DNA of 64,000 nt from Labrys sp. WJW (GCF_001676615.1 NZ_LYXZ01000039.1:155868-219867); one strand, 5' to 3'. Positions 51,369-61,955 are shown, numbered from the stretch's first letter. Numbers and translations: made by a program. The notes: generated from the sequence alone by a model not told the origin.

Positions 51369-51369
<1 letters not shown>
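50383..51369 (+). CDS. dppD: Dipeptide ABC transporter ATP-binding protein DppD
   Basis: ATPase of 328 residues. Walker A GESGSGKS near 46-53, signature MSGGMSQRVMIAMAI, Walker B KLLIADEPTTALD. The C-terminal oligopeptide-transporter domain carries the Cys cluster GCLFSPRCSYATDEC, which binds a 4Fe-4S cluster in DppD of other bacteria. Stop and next start share bases (TGATG). Confidence 0.94.
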
Positions 51370-52325
<956 letters not shown>

Positions 52326-52339
52326 GGGGAGCGCGGGCA

Positions 52340-52520
52340 CCCCTCATCCGGCTGCTGCCACCTTCTCCCGCAAGGGGAGAAGGGAATTTTATCCTGCAGG
52401 CATCGAGTGCATTTGACCGTAGCTGGGCCGGACGCCCTTTCCCAAGCAGGCCCCTTCTCCCCCTGCGGGTGTCGCCAACTCTCTTGAGTTGGCTGGAGGT
52501 CCCGGCAGGGAGATGAGGGG
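52340..52520. repeat. Dispersed inverted repeat, CCCCTCATCC type (copy 2)
   Basis: It begins CCCCTCATCC (52340-52349) with the CTTCTCCC-GCAA-GGGGAGAAG hairpin and ends with GATGAGGGG at 52512-52520, the same plan as 4830-4963. An extra small hairpin CCAACTC-TCTT-GAGTTGG lies inside the right half. Between convergent genes; may work as a bidirectional terminator. Confidence 0.85.
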
Positions 52521-52554
52521 TGACTCTCAACCTCTCAATGCGAAATCCCGCTCC

Positions 52555-55077
52555 TTACTTCCCCTGATTGAAGAAGAAGTCCTCGCCCGGCAGGGAGCCG
52601 TAGGTGAAAGGTTCCTGCTGGCGCTCGGTCGCCTTCATCACGTCGTCGCGCACCAGGCGGAAGAGCTTGCCGATCTCGACATTGGGCTTGCGCAGATTGG
52701 TGTCGAGCGCGGTGACGAAGGGCGAGTTGCCGTCCGCGCCGTCCAAGGCGACCTGGCCCGCCTTGGCGGCATAGACCACCAGGGTCGCTCCGTCCGGCTC
52801 GACGCGGCTGAGGCCGCGCGTGACGGCGCGGGTCGCGCTCTTCTTGGCCATGGCGCCCTCGAAGGGATTGTTGCGGCAGGCATCGAGGATGACCAGGCGC
52901 AGCGACTTGGCGCCTTCGCCCGCTGCCATCACCCGGTCGAGTGGCACGGCTTCGAACAGGATGTCGCGCTCCTTCTCGAGCTTGGCATCGACCGGAATGA
53001 GGTAATTGACGTTGTCGACTTCCATGCCATGGCCGGCATAGTAGACCACCGCCCAGTCGGCCTGCGTCGCCTTGTCCGAAAATTCCTGCAGGGCCCGGTT
53101 GAAGCCCTGGTTGTCGAGATCTTCCGCCAGGGTCACGTCGGTGAAGCCGATGCTGCGGAGGGTCTCCGCCAGCTTCGCGGCGTCACGCTTGGGATTGGGC
53201 AGGGGGCTGGTGCCGGTATAGGCGCCGTTGCCGATGATGAGGGCGATGCGCTTGCCCATCGGCGCAGAAGTCTGCATGGGCTGCTGCGTACCGGACGTGC
53301 CTCCGCCCGAGGCAGGCGGCGGGTTGGCCCCGAATTTCTGGACCACTGCCTGCTTGGCTTTTTCGAGACCTGAGGCGGCCAGCGCATTGGTTGGAAACTG
53401 GTGTAGCATCGCCAGATAGTCGGCGGCGGCGAGGTCAGGCTGGCCGGAAGCGAGATAGGCATCGCCGCGCTGGCGCAGGATGAAGCTTTTGCGTCCCAGG
53501 CTGATGGCCTGGGTATAGTCCGCGATGGCCGCGTCGTAGTTTTGCTTCGCCGCATTGGCGAGCCCCCGGGCATGGAAAGCCTCCGGGGATTGCGGCGTGG
53601 TCGACAGGAAGCGCGTCGCATCGGCGATGGCGCCGTCCGGGTCGTTGCCATAGGCCTTGGCCATGGCGCGATACATCAGGCTATAGGCGTTCTTGACGGG
53701 ATCGGCCGTGAAATCGTCGCTCGCAAGCTCGATGGCCCGGCTCAGATCCGACGTGGCCTCGTCCTTGCGGCCGAGTTCGAGCAGGGCCACGCCGCGATTG
53801 AGGTAGTCGGGGGTGACGGCCTTGCCGCCGGCGACCACCGAGGTGATGTTGTCGACGCTTTCCTGCAAGCGGCCGAGCCTGAGGGCGGCGGAGGCGCGGT
53901 AGCTCAGCAGTTCCGTCCGAGTGGGTTTCAGGCGCAGGGCCTGGTCGAAATCGGCGATGGCCTGGGCATTGTCGCCCTTGGCGAAGCGGGCATAGCCACG
54001 CCCCGAGAAGGGGAGATCGTCATCCTGGCGCAGGGCGATGGCTTCGTTGTAATCGGCGATGGCCTTGTCGTAGTCGCCCTTGAGGTAGAAGCCCCAGCCC
54101 CGATTCGAATTGGTGACGGCCAGCGTTTGGGGCAGCAGCAGGTCACCCACCACCAGCACGTCGCTGCAGGCCTTGACGATGTCGTCGGCCGCCTTGGCCT
54201 GCCCGCAGAGCTGGCGATTGGCCCTGAGATCGGCGACCTCGGAGAGTGGCGCCTCCGCTGCCGAGCCACTATCGTCATCATCCAGTCGCAGAGAGCCGAT
54301 CATGACCCCAAAGGCGTCATAGGCCTCGAACATCTCCACCATCTGCGTGGTGTCCTTGCCGGTGTCGGCATTCCAGCGGATGATCATGCCCCGCGCCGAA
54401 CCGTCGGCGCCCTTGATGAAGCGAGCATAGAAGCCCAGGCTGTCCTTGGTGCCGAACAGCACGAAATAGGTCGGGTTACGCTCCGCCCGTGCCTTGAAGA
54501 GCTTGGCCTGAACGATCCGGGTCACCTCCGGCGTGGCCTTCATGGCTTCGAAGCGCGCCTCGAACGGCATGTCTCCTGCCGAAAAAGCCTGCAATTCCAC
54601 ACTCATGTCCCAGCGTGGCGCACGCAGGCGCAGGCCCGTCGGCGTTTCTTCGCGGCTCGGCAGCAGCGAGGCGGGGTAGTCGATGGTCATGCCCTGGGCG
54701 CTGGCGGTCCTGAAGTCGAGCAAGGCTTTCTGCTTGGCTGCCTTGGTACGGGCGAGCTTGATCAATTCGGGCGAGGGGATGCTGTTTTCCTCGAGCGGTT
54801 TGATGTTCAGGCTTCTCAGATTATGCGACTGGAAATTCCGGATCGCGACGAAGGTCGCCTCGTCAAAACTGCCCCAGAGGGGAAAATTGGTCAGGCTGTT
54901 GTAGCCGGTGTTCCACGACAGGTCGGATTGCAACTGGCGCAGTTGCGTGCTGCTCAGTTGATCGCCGATCCGCTTGGCCTTCTCGAAGCGTGCATAGTCG
55001 ATGATCTGCGCCGCGGCCGGAGTGGCGATGGCCAGCGTCAGCCCGATCAGGGCGGCAATCGTCTTCAAGCGCAACAT
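52555..55077 (-). CDS. Exported TPR-caspase protein 1
   Basis: Protein of 840 residues with a Sec signal peptide (MLRLKTIAALIGLTLAIATP, cleavage after AAA near 23). A peptidoglycan-binding-like helical module spans about 37-108, followed by a module with MTIDYPASLL at 120-263. About seven TPR units cover 310-590 (for example KGDYDKAIADYNEAIALRQD). A Gly/Pro-rich linker precedes the caspase C14 p20 domain from 610 (RIALIIGNGAYTG). The catalytic dyad is His683 in YYAGHGME and Cys734 in LDACRNNPF, 51 residues apart. Ends with PFTYGSLPGEDFFFN. It is a paralogue of the next gene, and the third gene shares its N-terminal modules. Presumably periplasmic. Substrate unknown. Confidence 0.9.
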   Translation of the reverse strand: MLRLKTIAALIGLTLAIATPAAAQIIDYARFEKAKRIGDQLSSTQLRQLQSDLSWNTGYNSLTNFPLWGSFDEATFVAIRNFQSHNLRSLNIKPLEENSIPSPELIKLARTKAAKQKALLDFRTASAQGMTIDYPASLLPSREETPTGLRLRAPRWDMSVELQAFSAGDMPFEARFEAMKATPEVTRIVQAKLFKARAERNPTYFVLFGTKDSLGFYARFIKGADGSARGMIIRWNADTGKDTTQMVEMFEAYDAFGVMIGSLRLDDDDSGSAAEAPLSEVADLRANRQLCGQAKAADDIVKACSDVLVVGDLLLPQTLAVTNSNRGWGFYLKGDYDKAIADYNEAIALRQDDDLPFSGRGYARFAKGDNAQAIADFDQALRLKPTRTELLSYRASAALRLGRLQESVDNITSVVAGGKAVTPDYLNRGVALLELGRKDEATSDLSRAIELASDDFTADPVKNAYSLMYRAMAKAYGNDPDGAIADATRFLSTTPQSPEAFHARGLANAAKQNYDAAIADYTQAISLGRKSFILRQRGDAYLASGQPDLAAADYLAMLHQFPTNALAASGLEKAKQAVVQKFGANPPPASGGGTSGTQQPMQTSAPMGKRIALIIGNGAYTGTSPLPNPKRDAAKLAETLRSIGFTDVTLAEDLDNQGFNRALQEFSDKATQADWAVVYYAGHGMEVDNVNYLIPVDAKLEKERDILFEAVPLDRVMAAGEGAKSLRLVILDACRNNPFEGAMAKKSATRAVTRGLSRVEPDGATLVVYAAKAGQVALDGADGNSPFVTALDTNLRKPNVEIGKLFRLVRDDVMKATERQQEPFTYGSLPGEDFFFNQGK

Positions 55078-55230
55078 TGGGGAACCCCGGATCGATAGGT
55101 TTTGCCAAGATTTTGATCGTCAGGCCGCAGGGGCCTGAGCTTGGGCGCATTCCTGCACCTTGGAGCTTCTCGCCATAACTGCGGGAGGCTGCAGTTCCCT
55201 GGAGAACATGGATGGTCCACACCCCAGCCC

Positions 55231-57894
55231 TCAGCCCGGATTGAAGATGAAGTCTTCGCCGGGCAGGGAGCCATAGGTGAAGGGCTCCTGCTTGCGGTCG
55301 GTCGCCTTCATCACGTCGTCGCGCACCAGGCGAAACAGCTTGCCGATTTCGATGCCGGGCTTCTGCAGGTTGGTGGTGAGGGCGGTGACGAAGGGCGAGT
55401 TGCCGCTGCTGCCGTCGAGAGCGACCTCGCCGGCCTTGGCGGCATAGACGACGAGCGTGCCGCCATCCGGCTCCACTCGGCTGAGGCCGCGCGAGACGGC
55501 GCGCGTTGCCGTCTTGCGGGTCATGTTGGCCAGGAAGGGATTGTTGCGGCAGGCATCGAGGATGACCAGGCGCATGCCCTTGGCGCCTTCGCTGGCGGCC
55601 ATCACCCGGTCGAGCGGCACGGCCTCGAAGGTGACGTCGCGATCGGAGGCGAGCTTGGCATCGACCGGCACGAGATAATTGGTGTTGGCGATCTCGATGC
55701 CATGGCCAGCATAATAGATCACTGCCCAGTCGGCCCCGTCGGCCTGGCTGGCGAAGTCCTGCAGGGCGCGGTTGAGGCTGCGGAAATCGGTGTCCTCCGC
55801 CAGCGTCACCTCGGCAAAGCCGATCTTGCGCAGGGTGTCGGCAACCTTGGCAGCGTCGTTCTTCGGGTTCGGCAGGGCGGCGACATTGGCATAGTTGGAA
55901 TTGCCGATAACCAGGGCGACCCGGCGGCCGAGCGCGACCTTGGCCGGAGGTTGCAGGGCGGCCAGCGCGGCCACCTGCGGCGAACCGGCCGTGGCTGGGG
56001 CGTTGTTGCCCTGTGGGGTACCGGCGGTTGCCAGCAGCTTGGCAGCCATCGCCTGCCTGGCCTTTTCAAGACCGACCATGGCGAGGGCGTTGCCGGGCGT
56101 GAGATTGAGTTGGGCCTGGTAATCGGCGATCGCCAGCTCCGGCTGGCCGGTCGTCAAATAGACATCCCCGCGCTGGCGCTGGATGAACAGCCGCTTGCGT
56201 CCCATGCTGATGGCCTGGGAGAAATCGGCGACTGCCTTGGTGAAGTCCTGCCTGGCGACATTGCCGAGCGCCCGTGCATGGAAGGCCTCGCTGGCCCTGG
56301 AGTCGATGGACAAATACTTGTCTGCATCGGCAATGGCCCCCTCGGCATTGCCGATGAAGGCGCGGGCGAAGGCGCGATAGACGAAATTGTAGCTGTCCGT
56401 CTCGATCTTCGCGGTGGCAATGGCCTCGGCCTTGATGAAATCCGGTTTGCCTTCCTCGGCGCGGCCAAGTTCGACCAGCGCCTCGCCGCGATTCTTGTAG
56501 TCACCGGCACCGACCTTGTCGCCGCCCCGATCGATGGTGAAGTTCAGATCCGCCATGGCTTCTGCCGGTCGGCTCAGCCTCAGCAGCGCCGAACCCCGAA
56601 AGGCATGGGTGTCGACGTCATCCGGATCCAGGCGCAGGGATGCATCGTAATCGGCAATGGCCTTCGGGTAGTCCTCCAAGCCAAAATAGCTGTTGCCGCG
56701 ATTGGTGTAGTCGCCCGCCGTCGGCGTTTTCTTGGCAAGGGCCTGACTATAGTCCGCTACCGCCGCGTCATATTTCGCCTGGCCGTAGCGGACATGTCCA
56801 CGTTGCGTGTAATAGCTCGCCTGGTCGGGATCGAGGGCGATGGCCTGGTCGAGATCGGCAAGAGCCAGATCGGCCTTTTTCTGCCTGTTATAGCCGACGG
56901 AGCGATTGTAGAGCACGGTCGGCCGGTTGGCCGCCAGCAGCGTGCTGGCCGATAGTGCCGTCGTGCAGGCGGTGACGATCTCGGCAGCGTCCTTCGCTTT
57001 GGCGCAGATGTCGAGCTGCCGGTTGATTTCGGCCGTCGACATCGCGACGGTGCCTTGCGGGTTCTGTCCCGCCGCTGCGGCGGTATAGGGATTGGCAACG
57101 GTTTTCGGTCGGATCGAAAGGCCCATGACGATGGCGCTGTTGCGAAAATCCGGCCGTTTCTTGCGATCCCAGCTGGCGATGAAGCCGACGATCGCATCAT
57201 CCTTTTGGGCCACGCTCGTATAGATGGTGAATTTGGCGTCGCCGCCGACGATGACGAAACGGGTGGGCTGTCCCTCGCCCTGATCATCGAGCATGACCGA
57301 ATATTTGACCTTGCCCGCCGCCTTCTTCATGTCGGCGAACATCTGGTCGAGCCGTTCGCGCGATCCCTTCATATTGATCAATTGGACCAGGGCGTCGCTC
57401 GAGGGCGTCGTGTAGCGCGTCTCTCCCTTGACCGTCTGCTGTTTGGTCAGCACGCCGGCGGGGTAGCTGATCTTCAGGACGCCATTTTCCAGGGTTTTGA
57501 GGTTGGCCGTCCGCCGGATCGAAGCAACGCGGCCGTCCAGTTCACTGACCAGGGCCGCACTGGGCGCGCCAGTCTCAGGCAAATTGTTGCTGCGTTGATA
57601 TTGGCGGATGGCCTGGTAGGTGGCGTTGTAGAAGATCCCTGAAACCGGCGGAGAACTTCCTTCCGAAAACATGCCTGCCCAGGCCAGGTCTTCCTGCAGA
57701 TTGGCGATTTGCTGGGCGCTCAATTGGTTGGCCGCCGCCTGGGCGGAGGTGAAGGTGGCTTCCTGGCTTTGCACAGCATGGGGCGCGGCCACGGCAAGGG
57801 CCATAGCCAGGCAGAATTTTCTGACGAAGCTCCCCGATGAGCCACGCCGGGAAACTTTGCCGAGGGAAGCGGGGATCGCTTTCAGTCGAAACAT
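55231..57894 (-). CDS. Exported TPR-caspase protein 2
   Basis: Paralogue of 887 residues, upstream of caspase protein 1 and on the same strand, 153 bases away. The signal peptide has a long basic n-region and hydrophobic core FCLAMALAVAAPHA, cleavage near 43. The peptidoglycan-binding-like module covers about 55-120, the module with KISYPAGVL 132-262, TPRs about 330-630, and the caspase domain starts at 658 (RVALVIGNSNYANVA). Dyad His731 (YYAGHGIE) and Cys782 (LDACRNNPF), 51 residues apart as in its paralogue. The C-terminal SPFVTALTTNLQKPGIEIGK and GSLPGEDF are shared. Both dyads are intact, so both are probably active. An AT-richer patch near 58010-58050 may hold its promoter. Confidence 0.9.
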   Translation of the reverse strand: MFRLKAIPASLGKVSRRGSSGSFVRKFCLAMALAVAAPHAVQSQEATFTSAQAAANQLSAQQIANLQEDLAWAGMFSEGSSPPVSGIFYNATYQAIRQYQRSNNLPETGAPSAALVSELDGRVASIRRTANLKTLENGVLKISYPAGVLTKQQTVKGETRYTTPSSDALVQLINMKGSRERLDQMFADMKKAAGKVKYSVMLDDQGEGQPTRFVIVGGDAKFTIYTSVAQKDDAIVGFIASWDRKKRPDFRNSAIVMGLSIRPKTVANPYTAAAAGQNPQGTVAMSTAEINRQLDICAKAKDAAEIVTACTTALSASTLLAANRPTVLYNRSVGYNRQKKADLALADLDQAIALDPDQASYYTQRGHVRYGQAKYDAAVADYSQALAKKTPTAGDYTNRGNSYFGLEDYPKAIADYDASLRLDPDDVDTHAFRGSALLRLSRPAEAMADLNFTIDRGGDKVGAGDYKNRGEALVELGRAEEGKPDFIKAEAIATAKIETDSYNFVYRAFARAFIGNAEGAIADADKYLSIDSRASEAFHARALGNVARQDFTKAVADFSQAISMGRKRLFIQRQRGDVYLTTGQPELAIADYQAQLNLTPGNALAMVGLEKARQAMAAKLLATAGTPQGNNAPATAGSPQVAALAALQPPAKVALGRRVALVIGNSNYANVAALPNPKNDAAKVADTLRKIGFAEVTLAEDTDFRSLNRALQDFASQADGADWAVIYYAGHGIEIANTNYLVPVDAKLASDRDVTFEAVPLDRVMAASEGAKGMRLVILDACRNNPFLANMTRKTATRAVSRGLSRVEPDGGTLVVYAAKAGEVALDGSSGNSPFVTALTTNLQKPGIEIGKLFRLVRDDVMKATDRKQEPFTYGSLPGEDFIFNPG

Positions 57895-58192
57895 TTTAGG
57901 TTTTACCTCAGCCCGGACAGCGAGCCGGCCGTCTCCCTTGATATTCTCGCCTGCCGAGATCCCTGCTCGCTGGGATCTTCGTCGACAGGCTTGGAGGCGA
58001 GGCCGAACTCTGGATCATTTGTTACAATGGATTGGCGTTTGGCAATAATGAAAAGTGCAAGTGACGATGCACCGGGACCTGTCGTAACGAAGTGCTGCAA
58101 TCTGCAAAGAAGGGCGGCGGTCTTTTCTTACCATCAAGGCGCGGGAGGCGAGATGGGTAAGTAACGCACTGGCCTGTAGTCGTGCCCTTGCT

Positions 58193-59569
58193 CTATGGCT
58201 TCGGCGTGCAGGTCAGCGTGACGGTGGCTTTGCTCGGGTCGCCGCCGCGCTCGGGAGGCGTGACGCCGCTGGCGCGCAGGAAGGCGGTGACGAACAGACC
58301 CTTCAAGGCTGTCGGATCGCCATTGGCGGCGGCAAGGCCTGCCAAAGCGCCGTCCTTGTCGATCAAGGCGCCGGGAGCGCCCGCGGCTAGCGATACGCGG
58401 CGACTGTCGTCATTGCCGCCGATCAATGCCGTGACGGTGGTGGCGACCGGGGTGGAGCCGGACAGCAGGGCGACAGCATCACCTTGCGCCAGCGCCGGCT
58501 GCCGCCAGGCGAGCGGTGCCGGGCCAGGGGGTGGATTGGCTCGGACCAGCGCGACGTCATTGCCGAGATCGCCGGCAATCACCTTGGCCGGGGCACCGCC
58601 CTGCAGGGTCACCGTTTCGCATCCCGCCACCAGGCCGGCATAGGTGAGGATATCGCCGTTCGGCGATACCAGGGTGCCCAGACCTGTCTTGGCCGCTGTC
58701 GAGGCACCTGATGGCAAGGGCACGGGCGGACCGGCCGGCTTCGGCGGTTCGGGAAGGGGCGCTGGCTTGTCAGCGGGCTTGGAGATCGGCGGCGCCACGG
58801 CAGCCGGCTTGCCGCCCTCGGCCAATTTCATCGAAGAGGCCATTGCGATGGAAATCCGGTCGAAGCCGGGGGAAAGCGCCGGGTCCCAGCCAAGGGCGAA
58901 GCCGCGTGAATCGGTGTCGGTCTTGACGAAGCGCAGATAGAAGCTCTTGCCGTCATTGCTGCCGGCGACCACCAGGAAATCCGGGCGCAGCAGCGAATAG
59001 GTCACCTTGCGCCCGGGGCGCTCCGTCTTGAGGCGAGTAAACAGGGCCTCGAAAGTCTCCTTGTCGGCAGGGATGGCGAGGATGTCCAAGGTGACGTCAT
59101 TTTTGGGCGTGGCGAAATGCGGGCCGTTCTTGCCTTCCGTCCGTACCGTCGTCAGCTTGGCCGGATAGCCCACCGTGATGCCGCGTTCCGTGATGGTTTC
59201 GAAGCCATAGCGCGCCGTGAACTTGGCTGCGTGCTGGGCGAGAGTGATGCGCTGAGGCGGCGTGAATATGCCGGTTTCCTTGGCCTTGATCCGCTTCTGG
59301 AAAGCACGGATCGCCTCATAGCTGCGCTTGCCCATCTCGCCCGACGGCAGTGAATTGAGATCGCCGGTCCAGATCAGATCCTGCTGAATGGCGGCGAAAT
59401 CCTCCGCACCCATTGTTGCGGCGGCAATCTTTGCGGCTTCGAAGGCGGCATCGACGGGAACGGCCGGTGCCGGCGCGGCGGGCGCTGGTTTCGTCTGGGC
59501 GGAAGCCGAACCGATGGGAACGGCCGAAGCCGCCAGCACCCAGGCGCCAATCATGGTTCGCCGCAACAT
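58193..59569 (-). CDS. Exported pseudo-trypsin/HtrA-like protein with the same N-terminal modules
   Basis: Protein of 458 residues from the ATG at 59569, with a GGGGGCGGG ribosome site and a signal peptide ending near SASA-QTK. The peptidoglycan-binding-like module lies at 56-112 (IQQDLIWTGDLNSLP, then SYEAIRAFQKRI), the YPA module at 120-248 (ITVGYPAKLT), a Pro-rich linker at 252-290, and an HtrA/trypsin-like fold from 297. In that fold LTYAGLV replaces the usual LTNAHVV, so the His position is Gly312; GNDVALV keeps Asp338; and the GNSGGP loop reads GAPGAL, so Ser is replaced by Pro399. I therefore expect no protease activity. First of three modular genes on this strand, upstream of both caspases. 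The frame is open to 59623. Confidence 0.75.
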   Translation of the reverse strand: MLRRTMIGAWVLAASAVPIGSASAQTKPAPAAPAPAVPVDAAFEAAKIAAATMGAEDFAAIQQDLIWTGDLNSLPSGEMGKRSYEAIRAFQKRIKAKETGIFTPPQRITLAQHAAKFTARYGFETITERGITVGYPAKLTTVRTEGKNGPHFATPKNDVTLDILAIPADKETFEALFTRLKTERPGRKVTYSLLRPDFLVVAGSNDGKSFYLRFVKTDTDSRGFALGWDPALSPGFDRISIAMASSMKLAEGGKPAAVAPPISKPADKPAPLPEPPKPAGPPVPLPSGASTAAKTGLGTLVSPNGDILTYAGLVAGCETVTLQGGAPAKVIAGDLGNDVALVRANPPPGPAPLAWRQPALAQGDAVALLSGSTPVATTVTALIGGNDDSRRVSLAAGAPGALIDKDGALAGLAAANGDPTALKGLFVTAFLRASGVTPPERGGDPSKATVTLTCTPKP

Positions 59570-59638
59570 TCCCGCCCCCACCTTTGCCGATCTCTGCAAG
59601 ATGTTTGTATAGCGCCGTACCATGACGGCAAGCGTTCT

Positions 59639-61867
59639 TCAGGAAACATCCGGCGCGGGCGCAGCCAATTTTTCGCGGAGCCGGGTCCAGCGTCGGCGCC
59701 CCATGGCATTTTCCGCCGCCAGCCTCAGGGCGCGCTTTTCGGCGACCACCACCACCAGCCGCTTGCCGCGGGTAATGGCCGTGTAGAGCAGGTTGCGGGC
59801 CAGCATCGGATAATGGGCGTTGGAGATCACCACCACCACTGCCGGATATTCCGAGCCCTGGGCCTTGTGGATGGTGGTGGCATAGGCCGGCACCAGGCTG
59901 TCGAGCTGCGCGGTGGTGTAGTGGACGTCGCGCCCATCGAAGGTGACGGTGAGCTGCCCCGCCTTCGCATCCGTGCGGGTGACGAAGCCGATATCGCCGT
60001 TGAAGATTTCGCGGTCATAGTCATTGTCGATCTGCATGACCTTGTCATGCGGGGCGAAGGTACCGAATTCGCGCACGATCGCGCCTTCGCGTGCCGGATT
60101 GAGGACCTCGCGCAGGGCCTGCGTCAGCGTTTGCGAGCCCAGAGGCCCCTTGTTCATCGGGGTCAGCACGTGGATGTCCCTGACGGGATCGAGACCGAAG
60201 CGGCGTGGCAGGCGGTTGGTGACGATGTCGATCACCTTGCTCGCGCCATCTTCTGCCGTCGCCATGTCGACGACGAAGAAATCGCCATCCTCCGGGCTTT
60301 TGGCGCCTTCCGGCACTTCGCCATGATTGACGGCATGGGCCGCGGCAATGATGCGGCTGGTTTCAGCCTGGCGGAACACTTCGGTGAGCCGCACCACGGG
60401 AATGACGTCGGAGGCGATGATGTCGGCCAGCACCTGGCCGGGGCCGACTGAGGGCAACTGGTCGGCATCGCCCACCAGGACGAGGGCGGCGCGTGGCGAC
60501 AGGGCATCGAGCAAGGCGCGCATCAGCTCGATGTCGATCATGCTCGCCTCGTCGGCGATGACGAGGTCGGCGTCGAGAGGATAGGCCCGCTGTCGGCGGA
60601 ACGTGCCCGAGACCGGATCGATTTCCAGCAGGCGATGGATGGTCTTGGCTTCCTGGCCGGTGCTTTCGGCCATGCGCTTGGCGGCGCGGCCCGTCGGCGC
60701 ACACAGGGCGATCGTCACATCCTTGCGCTCGAGCGCCTTGAGGATGGTGTCGATGATGGTGGTCTTGCCGACACCGGGGCCGCCGGTGATGACCAGCAGC
60801 TTGGAGGCGAGGGCCGTCTCCACCGCGAGCGCTTGGGCAGGAGCGAGCCGCCTGCGGGTGCGAGCTTCGGTATCCAGCACCGCCTGGTGCAGGCCTTCCT
60901 GGCGCCAGGGCGGGCTGCCGCCGGCCATCTGCTTCAGCCTGGTAGCAACGGCTTCCTCGGCGTTCCACAGTGCCGGCAGGAAGTAGGACGGGGCCCCCTC
61001 GATGGTGTCGCCGATGATCGAGCGGGTCTGCAGCAGGCGGGTGGCGGCATCGTTGAAGAGATAGTCATCCACCTCCAGCACCCGGCCGGCCCGTTCGAAC
61101 AGGGCTTCGCGCGGCACGCCGCAATGGCCGTTGGTGGCACCCTCGCCCAGCGCCCAGAGCAGCCCGGCGGTCAGGCGCGAGGGATCCTCGCGCTCATGCC
61201 CCAGACTGAGGGCGAACTGGTCGGCGGTGCGGAAGTCGAATCCCTTGACCTCGCGCGAGAGCCGGTAAGGATCGGCCTTGATCAGCTCGACCGCATTGGT
61301 GCCGAGCGCCTTCTGCACACTGGCGGCGCGCGTCGCTCCGAGCCCGTGCTCGGTGAGGAACACCAGGACGTCACGGAACTCCTGTTGGGCGCTCCAGCCC
61401 TCGCGGATCAGCCGGATGCGCTGGGGTGACAGGCCCGCCACCTCGCTCAGCCGGTCCGGTTCGCTGTCGAGGACTTTGAGCGTGTCCTTGCCAAAGGCTG
61501 CCACCAGCTTCTTGGCGGTCTCCTGGCCGATGCCGCGAACCAGGCCGGAGGCAAGGTAGCGCTCGATGCCGGATGCGGAGCCGGGCGGCGTGGTACGGAT
61601 AGCATCGGCGCGGAACTGCAGGCCGCGCTCGGGATCGACGCTCCAGCGCCCCTCCGCCTCGAGCTTTTCGCCGGGAGCGATGGCCGCGGTGCGGCCGATC
61701 ACGGTGGCCAGGTCCTTGCGCCCCTTCACCTTGACGCGGAGCACCGCGAAGCCGTTTTCGGCATTGTGATAGGTGACCCGGTCGATGATGCCGGAAATCG
61801 TCAGATCTGCCGGCACTTCACCGGGAGGGGCCGGCTTCGAATCGCGTTTGAAGGAGGACGTGCGCAT
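59639..61867 (-). CDS. ATP-dependent RecD2-type DNA helicase
   Basis: Superfamily 1 helicase of 742 residues. The N-terminal OB-like and helix-hairpin-helix region includes VIGRTAAIAPGEKLEAEGRW and LASGLVRGIGQETAKKLVAA. Walker A is ITGGPGVGKTTIID, with motif II IADEASMID and motif III LVGDADQLPSVGPG. Motif V/VI are IHKAQGSEYPAVVVV and LLYTAITRGKRLVVVV. This is the RecD2/YrrC type that acts without RecBC. The ATG at 61867 starts directly before the first domain; the frame is open to 62263, overlapping the MFS gene, without coding character. Confidence 0.93.
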   Translation of the reverse strand: MRTSSFKRDSKPAPPGEVPADLTISGIIDRVTYHNAENGFAVLRVKVKGRKDLATVIGRTAAIAPGEKLEAEGRWSVDPERGLQFRADAIRTTPPGSASGIERYLASGLVRGIGQETAKKLVAAFGKDTLKVLDSEPDRLSEVAGLSPQRIRLIREGWSAQQEFRDVLVFLTEHGLGATRAASVQKALGTNAVELIKADPYRLSREVKGFDFRTADQFALSLGHEREDPSRLTAGLLWALGEGATNGHCGVPREALFERAGRVLEVDDYLFNDAATRLLQTRSIIGDTIEGAPSYFLPALWNAEEAVATRLKQMAGGSPPWRQEGLHQAVLDTEARTRRRLAPAQALAVETALASKLLVITGGPGVGKTTIIDTILKALERKDVTIALCAPTGRAAKRMAESTGQEAKTIHRLLEIDPVSGTFRRQRAYPLDADLVIADEASMIDIELMRALLDALSPRAALVLVGDADQLPSVGPGQVLADIIASDVIPVVRLTEVFRQAETSRIIAAAHAVNHGEVPEGAKSPEDGDFFVVDMATAEDGASKVIDIVTNRLPRRFGLDPVRDIHVLTPMNKGPLGSQTLTQALREVLNPAREGAIVREFGTFAPHDKVMQIDNDYDREIFNGDIGFVTRTDAKAGQLTVTFDGRDVHYTTAQLDSLVPAYATTIHKAQGSEYPAVVVVISNAHYPMLARNLLYTAITRGKRLVVVVAEKRALRLAAENAMGRRRWTRLREKLAAPAPDVS

Positions 61868-61955
61868 ATCAGCACCATGGGCAGGCCGGTGCGACTTGTC
61901 GAGATGTGTCGTATGGGGGGCGGATGCCCCGATCTTCGAGGAGAGCCGGTTGCCT

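Noticed and set aside
55141..56955. Plus-strand open frame of 604 codons opposite caspase protein 2
   Set aside because: Antisense to a gene with intact TPR and caspase motifs; no domain and no ribosome site.
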